Shown in pieces: positions 1-4,979 of a stretch of 5,465 bases of DNA. The stretch spans positions 1 through 5,465 of the forward strand of contig JAUVLX010000252.1 of assembly GCA_030600525.1 (NCBI GenBank). Direction: 5' to 3'. Under the pieces are notes generated by a model, which saw only the letters and a program-made list of their open reading frames with translations, was not told where the DNA came from and searched no databases. A program made the translations under genes and the position numbers. Position 1 is the first letter of the stretch; each line of letters begins with the position of its first letter. Source of the DNA: Desulfobulbus sp. (GTDB lineage Bacteria > Desulfobacterota > Desulfobulbia > Desulfobulbales > Desulfobulbaceae).

Positions 1-2
1 TT

Positions 3-410
3 GTACGGATGAAAGCTGGCATGGCTATGGAAAAAGCAGCACTCGGCAATGGGGAAGCCGGCGCTGGCATGGGGATGGGTATGGGGATGATGATGCCTGC
101 TCTGTTTGGTAGTATGCAGCCGGGAGGGGGAGGTGAGCGAGCTGTTGAAAGTGTCGCACCTACAACTGTCTGTGAAGAGTGTACGAATACCATTCAAGCG
201 GATGCCAGGTTTTGCCCTTACTGTGGGCATCAGCAGCTTATTATTACTCAATGTACTCACTGTGAAAAAAATTTGACACCCGGTGCACGCTTTTGTTCCC
301 GCTGTGGCCATTCAACTGAGGAAAAACCGAAAGCTGTACGGTGTGGAGAATGCGGAAATGAAAATTTACCAGCCGCACAATTTTGCAATCAATGTGGGGT
401 GAAACTGTGA
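3..410 (+). CDS. C-terminal part of a probable SPFH-type protein with three zinc ribbons (5' end outside window)
   Basis: The reading frame is open to the left edge (codons GTA CGG precede the first ATG at 9) and no ribosome binding site is visible, so the gene probably begins upstream and this is its tail. Counting from the ATG at 9, residues 20-38 form a Met/Gly-rich flexible linker. Three zinc ribbons with the same CxxC-x10-CxxC spacing follow: C55/C58/C69/C72, C82/C85/C96/C99 and C112/C115/C126/C129. The protein ends three residues after the last ribbon. A Gly/Met-rich linker running into C-terminal zinc ribbons is characteristic of stomatin/prohibitin-like proteins of the COG4260 type (SPFH domain plus Zn ribbon), which are thought to form membrane-associated scaffolds. 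That assignment is inferred, since the SPFH domain itself lies outside the window. The alternative is a free-standing 133-residue zinc-ribbon protein starting at 9. Confidence 0.75.
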   Translation, partial: VRMKAGMAMEKAALGNGEAGAGMGMGMGMMMPALFGSMQPGGGGERAVESVAPTTVCEECTNTIQADARFCPYCGHQQLIITQCTHCEKNLTPGARFCSRCGHSTEEKPKAVRCGECGNENLPAAQFCNQCGVKL

Positions 411-475
411 TGTATGCAACAGGTTCGTGTTTGAATAAATGAGCCGGTTGATTTACTGTCTTTTCGCCCAATCTC

Positions 476-540
476 TCGGAGTCTAGCGCTTACCTCGTTA
501 TTCTGAAAAAATAATCCTCGGAGGTAAGCGAAGACTCCGA
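476..540. repeat. Long imperfect hairpin made of repeat copies 1 (+) and 2 (-)
   Basis: Copy 1 (476-495, plus orientation) pairs with copy 2 (522-540, minus orientation) across nearly their full length. The only irregularity is AG in copy 1 where the family has a single T. The inner segments TTATT (498-502) and AATAA (510-514) also pair, leaving a loop of about 7 nt. No T-run follows the stem, so it does not look like a classical intrinsic terminator. It could still stabilise the 3' end of the upstream mRNA. Confidence 0.7.
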
Positions 541-597
541 TATCAATTATATGCCTGTGGTTGTTTTTTCATCATGCCTCGGAGTCTTCGCTTACCT
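522..597. repeat. Perfect 19-bp inverted repeat, copies 2 (-) and 3 (+)
   Basis: Positions 522-540 (AGGTAAGCGAAGACTCCGA) are the exact reverse complement of 579-597 (TCGGAGTCTTCGCTTACCT), separated by 38 bp. Because copy 2 can also pair with copy 1 at 476-495, the two hairpins are mutually exclusive in a transcript. The same family recurs at 2017-2065. Confidence 0.85.
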
Positions 598-637
598 GAC
601 CTTGAACGAAAATCTTAGTAAATCAACAGACTCATAA

Positions 638-1882
638 ATGAACATCAACGTTGCTCAAGAATGCCCGCAATGTGGTGCAGCCACAACGCTTACTGAATCA
701 GACCGGCTTTTGACCTGCTCCTTTTGCGGCGTTAAAAACTTTTTACAGCCAGCTGGCATTTTTCGTTACCTGCTCCCGCCTACGATCGAGGAAGAAGATA
801 CTTCTTATCTACTGATCCCATACATCCGTTTTAAGGGAACGGTTTTTCTTGTAACTGATAAAGGGCTTTCGCACAAAGTTGTTGATACCACCCAACTGGC
901 AGTGAATGTACCCGGCCTACCTCCATCACTTGGTGTAAGAGCGCAGGCAATGCAGCTCCAGCACCTAGATCCAGCCACCCATGCTCAATTTTTGATTCGA
1001 ACCCTTGAGCCCAAGGCCATACTCCATAAGGCGGCACAGATTTCACACCTTACTGCTAAGGCAGGAAAAAATCTTTTTCACCGTGCGTATATTGGTGAAA
1101 CCCTGAGTGTGATTTATCTTCCATTAATACAGACTGAGCACGGTTTGCTTGATGCTGTCAATCGCCATTCCTTGTCAGCGGATACAAGCACACGTCTTAA
1201 AAACAAAGCTCTTAAATCAACCAGTTTTCATCCACAGTGGCAGCCCAGCTTTCTGGCTTCCCTATGCCCTCATTGCGGCGCAGAGCTGGAAGGGGCCTCA
1301 GATTCCCTGGTAGTGCATTGTTTTGTTTGTGATCGTTGTTGGAAAATGGATGAAAAAGGTTTGCAAGAGGTGCGCTTTCAGGTTGTGGATGACAGCGTAC
1401 GTGCTGGTCTGTACCTCCCTTTTTGGAAGCTGGAAGCATCCATTCCAGTGCTCAATATTTCAAGTTTTGCTGATTTTATAGCATGTACTAATCAACCCAT
1501 GCTACCTCATCCTGATTGGAAGAAGAAGCCAATGCAGTTTCTCGTCCCTGCCTTTAAGTTGAGACCAAAAGTGTTTATTCAAGCAGGGCGCCAGGCAACT
1601 TTAGGGCAGTGGAAGCTTCCTGAAGGTAAAGGCAAAAAAAGAACTGATTTCTTTCCAGTGACGTTGTCTTTATCTGAAGGCAGACAAGCAATTAAAATTA
1701 TCCTGGCTGCATCTGCTGCCAGCCCCAAACGTATTTTTCCACATCTACCAAAGGTACGGGCAGTGGTGAAGGGAGCGGGGCTTGTCTATCTGTCTTTTAA
1801 TGACCAGGGACATGATTGGGTGCAACCCCATACTGGAGTGGCAATCGGTAAGAATATCTTGCGGTTTGGTCGTCAAATGTAA
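638..1882 (+). CDS. Two-zinc-ribbon protein of unknown function, 414 aa
   Basis: I do not recognise a named family. The sequence shows an N-terminal zinc ribbon (C9/C12 and C27/C30) and a second one in mid-protein (C210/C213 and C228/C231, with C234 close by). Each ribbon is followed about 47 residues later by a similar hydrophobic-proline strand (LLIPYIRFKG near 58-67, LYLPFWKLEA near 258-267), which suggests an internally duplicated ribbon-plus-beta domain. No signal peptide or convincing membrane helix is seen, so it is probably cytosolic. An in-frame TAA at 635-637 immediately precedes the ATG, which fixes this as the most upstream possible start, although no Shine-Dalgarno sequence is visible. 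Its upstream neighbour also carries zinc ribbons, and pairing with an SPFH/zinc-ribbon protein suggests a shared complex or pathway (inference). Catalytic residues cannot be identified. Confidence 0.9.
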   Translation: MNINVAQECPQCGAATTLTESDRLLTCSFCGVKNFLQPAGIFRYLLPPTIEEEDTSYLLIPYIRFKGTVFLVTDKGLSHKVVDTTQLAVNVPGLPPSLGVRAQAMQLQHLDPATHAQFLIRTLEPKAILHKAAQISHLTAKAGKNLFHRAYIGETLSVIYLPLIQTEHGLLDAVNRHSLSADTSTRLKNKALKSTSFHPQWQPSFLASLCPHCGAELEGASDSLVVHCFVCDRCWKMDEKGLQEVRFQVVDDSVRAGLYLPFWKLEASIPVLNISSFADFIACTNQPMLPHPDWKKKPMQFLVPAFKLRPKVFIQAGRQATLGQWKLPEGKGKKRTDFFPVTLSLSEGRQAIKIILAASAASPKRIFPHLPKVRAVVKGAGLVYLSFNDQGHDWVQPHTGVAIGKNILRFGRQM

Positions 1883-1901
1883 CTTTGACAGAGTGTAACT
1901 T
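1878..1901 (+). repeat. 8-bp direct repeat overlapping the putative promoter
   Basis: TGTAACTT occurs at 1878-1885 and again at 1894-1901, a 16-bp period. The first copy overlaps the stop codon of the preceding gene and touches the -35 box; the second lies in the spacer between -35 and -10. It could be an operator for a DNA-binding regulator, but two 8-bp copies could also arise by chance. Confidence 0.35.
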
Positions 1902-1913
1902 CCGTGGTATAGA
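1885..1913 (+). promoter_or_regulatory. Sigma70-type promoter for the leader/operon
   Basis: A perfect -35 hexamer TTGACA (1885-1890) is separated by exactly 17 bp from TATAGA (1908-1913), which matches four of the six bases of the consensus -10. Transcription would begin near 1919-1921, just before the first hairpin of the gene-free region. It sits two bases after the stop codon of the zinc-ribbon gene and points toward the deaminase operon. It is the best promoter match I noticed in the window. Confidence 0.6.
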
Positions 1914-1927
1914 GGCTTTTTTATGGC

Positions 1928-1946
1928 ACCGAAGAATAACTTCGGT
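1928..1946 (+). repeat. Short hairpin near the predicted transcript start
   Basis: ACCGAAG (1928-1934) and CTTCGGT (1940-1946) form a perfect 7-bp stem with loop AATAA. It would lie within about 10 nt of the 5' end of a transcript from the 1885-1913 promoter, where it might protect the RNA end. No T-run follows closely, so it is not a terminator. Confidence 0.6.
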
Positions 1947-1947
1947 C

Positions 1948-1977
1948 TATGGGCCTGTGATATTTTTTATGGGCCTG
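1948..1977 (+). repeat. 20-bp period direct repeat
   Basis: TATGGGCCTG occurs at 1948-1957 and 1968-1977, each copy followed by GATAT (with one extra T in the first), giving a 20-bp period. It overlaps a second direct repeat, TTTTTTATGG, at 1917-1926 and 1963-1972. Confidence 0.6.
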
Positions 1978-2006
1978 GATATACGCTGCTCTCGGACCAT
2001 AAAAAA
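1963..2006 (+). repeat. Inverted repeat TTTTTTATGG / CCATAAAAAA
   Basis: Positions 1963-1972 and 1997-2006 are perfect 10-bp reverse complements. One mismatch further in, CC (1974-1975) pairs with GG (1994-1995), leaving an 18-nt loop. A third copy of the left arm at 1917-1926 could compete for the right arm. Confidence 0.65.
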
Positions 2007-2016
2007 CACTCTCCTT

Positions 2017-2065
2017 GCAGTCTGCGCTACTCGGAGTCTACGCTTACCTGGAGTCTACGCTACCT
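2017..2065 (+). repeat. Tandem copies of the 19-bp repeat family
   Basis: Three adjacent units are visible: a degenerate one at 2017-2030 (GCAGTCTGCGCTAC), a full one at 2031-2049 (TCGGAGTCTACGCTTACCT) and a shortened one at 2050-2065 (GGAGTCTACGCTACCT). The full unit differs from the copies at 522-540 (reversed) and 579-597 at only one base (A for T in the centre). Finding the same family in two separate non-coding gaps of one short window suggests it is dispersed in this genome. Confidence 0.75.
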
Positions 2066-2096
2066 GTATACCTGTGTTTTAAGGTAGCCATTTTTT
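2059..2096 (+). terminator. Possible intrinsic terminator or attenuator before the deaminase gene
   Basis: GCTACCT (2059-2065) and AGGTAGC (2082-2088) form a perfect 7-bp stem with a 16-nt loop, followed after two bases by six T residues (2091-2096). The left arm is the end of the last 19-bp repeat unit. The long loop makes it weaker than a standard terminator. Sited between the promoter and the operon, it could attenuate readthrough. Confidence 0.35.
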
Positions 2097-2151
2097 AGAG
2101 TGCGGTAATTTTTTTCGAGTTTATCTCTTTCGCTTAGCATTACAAAGATCC

Positions 2152-2670
2152 ATGGTGTTACAAAACAATCACGAACAGTTCATGCAGGAAGCGCTTAAAG
2201 AAGCGCGTTTAGCCCTTGATCAGGGCGAATTTCCTGTTGGTTGCGTATTCGTTGACGGTAATACGATACTGGCCAGAGGCAGGAGACGGAACAGCAGCGA
2301 TCAGTTTTGCAATGAAATCGATCACGCTGAAATTGTTACCCTGCGTACATTTCTGGCTGACCAACCTGATTACGATCTTTCTTCAGTGGTCGTTTACTCC
2401 ACTATGGAGCCATGCCTGATGTGTTATTCCACCATGCTCCTTTCTGGTATTCGTTCTTTTGTTTGGGCCTATGAAGATATCATGGGGGGAGGGACAAATC
2501 TTCCCTTGCAGAGCTTGAATGCGCTTTACGCACAAATGCGGATTACCCTGGTCGAGAAGGTGCTGCGAACAGATAGTCTGAAACTCTTTCAGCAGTTTTT
2601 TACAAAGTATTCTTATTGGCAGGATAGTCTGCTTTCACGATATACTCTTGAGCAAGTCATTGAGGACTGA
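2152..2670 (+). CDS. Nucleoside/base deaminase of the cytidine deaminase superfamily (TadA-like fold)
   Basis: This is a zinc-dependent hydrolytic deaminase of 172 residues. Visible motifs are the H58-A59-E60 site (His as zinc ligand, Glu as proton shuttle), the P87-C88-L89-M90-C91 motif giving the other two zinc ligands, and the earlier GEFPVGCVFVDGN strand (residues 25-37) that usually lines the nucleobase pocket. All catalytic residues are present. The family includes tRNA adenosine (A34), guanine and cytosine deaminases. Residues around the core (NEIDHAEIVTLR, and CYSTMLLSGI after the PCxxC start) depart from typical TadA, so I call it only a nucleoside or base deaminase. The ATG at 2152 is the first start codon after an in-frame TAA at 2080; its Shine-Dalgarno is weak, and Met11 (2182) is an alternative. 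It is the first gene of a three-gene operon, 5 bp ahead of the radical SAM gene. Confidence 0.9.
   Translation: MVLQNNHEQFMQEALKEARLALDQGEFPVGCVFVDGNTILARGRRRNSSDQFCNEIDHAEIVTLRTFLADQPDYDLSSVVVYSTMEPCLMCYSTMLLSGIRSFVWAYEDIMGGGTNLPLQSLNALYAQMRITLVEKVLRTDSLKLFQQFFTKYSYWQDSLLSRYTLEQVIED
2662..2666 (+). promoter_or_regulatory. Ribosome binding site for the radical SAM gene
   Basis: GAGGA lies inside the last codons of the deaminase gene, 9 nt before the ATG at 2676. The arrangement implies coupled translation of the two genes and supports 2676 as the true start. Confidence 0.7.
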
Positions 2671-2675
2671 TTTCC

Positions 2676-3704
2676 ATGGATACACAACCTCTTGCACGTA
2701 CCGTCGGCTTTAAGACCGGCGAAAGAAATGTTTTTTTTCATCTTTTAACCGCATGCAACCTTTCCTGTCGACACTGTTACATTAACCCTGATCAGCATGG
2801 AGTTCAAACCCTGGAGCTTGAAACAGTTCTCCAGTGGCTGCAGCTTTTTAGCGATGATCAAAAACAGGCAAACCTTATCCTCCTAGGTGGCGAGCCGACC
2901 ATGCATCCGGACCTGCCCCAAATTATAAAGGCAGCCAAGTTTATGGGTTTTGCCGTTACCGTGGATACCAATGGTTTTTTGTTCCATGATTTATTGGACA
3001 AGGTGACTCCCAAGGAACTCGATTATTTGAGCTTTTCACTTGACGGCCCTCAAGCTACTGTTAACGATCCTATCCGTGGTACTGGGGTTTTTGCTACTTG
3101 CACAGCTAATATCAAGAAGGCCGTTGCCCAAGGATTTACTACCAGTCTCATCTATACGGTCTCCAATCTTAATATTGATCACCTTTACCTGATGCCCGAG
3201 CTTGTTGCAGATCTTGGTATAGATCGTTTTTTTATTCAGGTTATCGGCCTGCGTGGAAAATCCGCTACAACAAGCAGTAGCGAGGAGCTTAACTGGCAGG
3301 TCGACCCGGAACGTTGGCTGGATGTTGTTCCCCGTGTTGCTGCAGAGGCCGCAGCCAAGGGTATCCATGTTGTGTTTCCTAAAGTTTATTTAGAACCAGA
3401 AGAAACTTTTGAGTGTGCAGGAATGGTGGCAGAAAACTATTTTGTGTTCCCCAACGGAAGAGTGTATCAGTGTCCGCTCTGTGAAGATCATCCCATTCAC
3501 AGTTATGAGATAAAAGCAGACAAGCTTTGCCATCGCTCTGGCCTGAATGAAGACCGTTTTTTTCCTCTTTCTATCCCTGAAGGGTGCGTCATGAATAAGC
3601 TGTTGCAGCCAGAAAATATCAGCTACCAAGATGACGGTAAACCAGAACACCGGATCTCCTGCTGTCTATTGAAGCAGGAAATGGTGCCAGCAAAGAAAAA
3701 CTGA
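2676..3704 (+). CDS. Radical SAM protein with a cysteine-rich C-terminal region
   Basis: The 342-residue protein carries the radical SAM signature C27-x3-C31-x2-C34 followed by Tyr, which binds the [4Fe-4S] cluster that cleaves S-adenosylmethionine. G71-G72-E73-P74 binds the SAM amino group, and VDTNGF (96-101) and SFSLDGP (119-125) are typical barrel strands. Beyond the barrel are C247, a FPNGRVYQCPLC segment with C266 and C269, then C285, C304, C329 and C330. Such a tail resembles the auxiliary-cluster regions (SPASM/twitch) of enzymes that modify peptides or small molecules, though the spacing is not a clean SPASM match. The substrate is unknown. It sits between the deaminase and the TPR-methyltransferase with gaps of 5 and 4 bp, so all three are very likely co-transcribed. 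It is not a recognisable MoaA, NifB or QueE. Confidence 0.9.
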   Translation: MDTQPLARTVGFKTGERNVFFHLLTACNLSCRHCYINPDQHGVQTLELETVLQWLQLFSDDQKQANLILLGGEPTMHPDLPQIIKAAKFMGFAVTVDTNGFLFHDLLDKVTPKELDYLSFSLDGPQATVNDPIRGTGVFATCTANIKKAVAQGFTTSLIYTVSNLNIDHLYLMPELVADLGIDRFFIQVIGLRGKSATTSSSEELNWQVDPERWLDVVPRVAAEAAAKGIHVVFPKVYLEPEETFECAGMVAENYFVFPNGRVYQCPLCEDHPIHSYEIKADKLCHRSGLNEDRFFPLSIPEGCVMNKLLQPENISYQDDGKPEHRISCCLLKQEMVPAKKN

Positions 3705-3708
3705 TAAC

Positions 3709-4917
3709 ATGCTTGTAGATAACCGACTTGAACAACTCCACCAGTTATATACCAGGGCCCTCGAACTCCACAGCCAGGGAAATTTCACCCAGGCCGTAAC
3801 TTTGTATGAGGAGGTAGTCAGGGAAATACCAGATGCCGACGCGGTGCAGTATAATCTTGGCCTTGCCCTGTACCATCAAGAAGAATATGCAAAGGCCAAG
3901 GAGTGCTTCCAGCAGGCTGTTACTGTCAATGAGGCAGATGTCGATTATTGGTTTAACCTGGCGCTTACCTGCAATAAACTTCATTTTTTTACAGAGGCTG
4001 TTGCCGCCTACAAGCAGGCGTTAGCACTTCGGCCCGATGATGTAGAAATTTTATATAGTCTTGGCTGCTGCTGTAAAGAGTGTGGGGCGACAGATGAAGC
4101 AATAGAGGTGTATTCCTACGTTCTAGAGATCGATTCGTTTTATAAACCTGCGTTAAATAATCTGGCCTACCTGCAGCATTTGCAGGATGATCATGAGGGC
4201 GCCATACAAAGTTATCAACAGCTTCTTGCTGTTGATCCGGATCATGCAGGGGCACAACACATGATTGCTGCGCTTAAGGGAGAAACATCCCATGCCAAAC
4301 CACCAGAGGAATATGTACGGAGTCTGTTTGATAACTATTCAGAAAAATTTGAAGCAAATTTGTTAAGTGATCTTGACTATCGTGCACCGGAAAGGCTGTG
4401 GAAACTGTTTAATCACGGGCCGCGCAAAAAAAAGTATGATCACTGTATCGATCTTGGATGTGGTACCGGTCTTTGCGGCGAACTTTTTCGAGGGTGCTCA
4501 GAGAAGCTAACCGGGATAGACCTTTCACCAAAGATGGTAGCCCTTGCTCGCCAGAAGAAGATTTTCGACACCTTGGAAGAGGCTGAACTGATCGCGTATT
4601 TTAATCAGGGACCTGCTCCGTTTGATCTGGTTCTCGCTGCCGATGTTTTTATCTACCTGGGCGATCTGAACCCCGTTTTTCAAGCCATAACTGCCGCATG
4701 TCCTGATACGGTCCATATTTGTTTTTCAATAGAGTCCGGAGAAGGGGAGGGCTGGAGGCTACATGCAAGTGGCAGATATTCTCATTCTCACGCCTATATT
4801 TTGGCTGTGGCAGAAGAAAATAAACTGGAGATTTGTCGCTTTAAACAGGTGACGTTGAGGCAGGAAAAGGGCGGTGAGGTTACGGGGCTTGTGTATTTTT
4901 TAAGAATCGGACAATAA
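3709..4917 (+). CDS. TPR-repeat SAM-dependent methyltransferase (COG4976-like)
   Basis: The 402-residue protein has two parts. Residues about 10-180 hold five tetratricopeptide repeats with 34-residue spacing (starting near 10, 44, 78, 112 and 146), a protein-binding scaffold. A linker YVRSLFDNYSEKFEANL (202-218) leads into a class I methyltransferase: motif I IDLGCGTG (247-254), the acidic residue D271 in GIDLSPKMV for the ribose, and motif IV FDLVLAADVF (305-314). The SGRYSHSHAY segment (354-363) near the end is also typical of TPR-methyltransferases of this type. Their substrates are largely unknown; a protein partner recognised by the TPRs is plausible. It starts 4 bp after the radical SAM stop codon with only a weak AAAGAAA upstream, so translation is probably coupled. 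It is the last gene of the operon, followed at once by a strong terminator. Confidence 0.92.
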   Translation: MLVDNRLEQLHQLYTRALELHSQGNFTQAVTLYEEVVREIPDADAVQYNLGLALYHQEEYAKAKECFQQAVTVNEADVDYWFNLALTCNKLHFFTEAVAAYKQALALRPDDVEILYSLGCCCKECGATDEAIEVYSYVLEIDSFYKPALNNLAYLQHLQDDHEGAIQSYQQLLAVDPDHAGAQHMIAALKGETSHAKPPEEYVRSLFDNYSEKFEANLLSDLDYRAPERLWKLFNHGPRKKKYDHCIDLGCGTGLCGELFRGCSEKLTGIDLSPKMVALARQKKIFDTLEEAELIAYFNQGPAPFDLVLAADVFIYLGDLNPVFQAITAACPDTVHICFSIESGEGEGWRLHASGRYSHSHAYILAVAEENKLEICRFKQVTLRQEKGGEVTGLVYFLRIGQ

Positions 4918-4950
4918 AAAAGGCGTCTGCTTCAAGCAGACGCCTTTTTT
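4915..4950. terminator. Bidirectional intrinsic terminator between convergent genes
   Basis: AGGCGTCTGC (4921-4930) pairs perfectly with GCAGACGCCT (4936-4945) around a TTCAA loop, flanked by an A-tract on the left (4916-4921) and a T-tract on the right (4945-4950). Read rightward it ends the methyltransferase operon, overlapping its TAA stop codon. Read leftward it ends the chemotaxis gene, whose stop codon lies 30 bp to the right. Confidence 0.95.
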
Positions 4951-4979
4951 ATGCATAAGAAAAATTCTGACGGTAGTTA

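Larger units (their letters stand above)
436..637. repeat. Miniature inverted-repeat (MITE-like) element between two genes
   Basis: The left arm at 439-457 (ATGAGCCGGTTGATTTACT) matches the reverse complement of 617-635 (ATGAGTCTGTTGATTTACT) at 16 of 19 positions, with an unbroken 11-bp core (447-457 against 617-627). The arms enclose about 160 bp with no open gene and three copies of a 19-bp repeat. The trinucleotide TAA lies directly outside both ends (436-438 and 635-637) and could be a short target-site duplication. The size and lack of coding capacity resemble a non-autonomous mobile element. It could also be a locally evolved structured intergenic region. The right end touches the start codon of the next gene. 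Confidence 0.5.
1919..2151 (+). other. Structured gene-free region: long 5' leader or small RNA
   Basis: This stretch has no credible gene but is dense in structure: a hairpin at 1928-1946, a longer inverted repeat at 1963-2006, a 20-bp period repeat at 1948-1977, tandem 19-bp repeats at 2017-2065 and a terminator-like hairpin at 2059-2096. A good promoter lies at its left edge. It may be an mRNA leader of about 230 nt controlling the deaminase operon, or a separate RNA of about 175 nt ending near 2096. I do not recognise any known riboswitch consensus. A purely repetitive, untranscribed spacer remains possible. Confidence 0.4.

Noticed and set aside
476..597. CRISPR-like array
   Set aside because: The repeats alternate in orientation, spacing is irregular (26 and 38 bp), there are only three copies and no cas gene is present.
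1924..1929. TGGCAC, the left half of a sigma54 promoter
   Set aside because: The matching TGC element at the required distance is absent, and a better sigma70 promoter lies just upstream.
1885..2082. 65-codon open frame on the plus strand in the gene-free region
   Set aside because: It begins at a TTG that is part of the -35 box, runs through hairpins and tandem repeats, has no ribosome binding site and encodes no recognisable motif.
2112..2140. Second promoter closer to the deaminase (TTTTCG with TAGCAT)
   Set aside because: Both hexamers are poor matches and the surrounding sequence is T-rich, so a chance match is likely.
3036..3368. 110-codon minus-strand frame within the radical SAM gene
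   Set aside because: It lies wholly inside a strongly supported gene on the other strand and shows no motif of its own.
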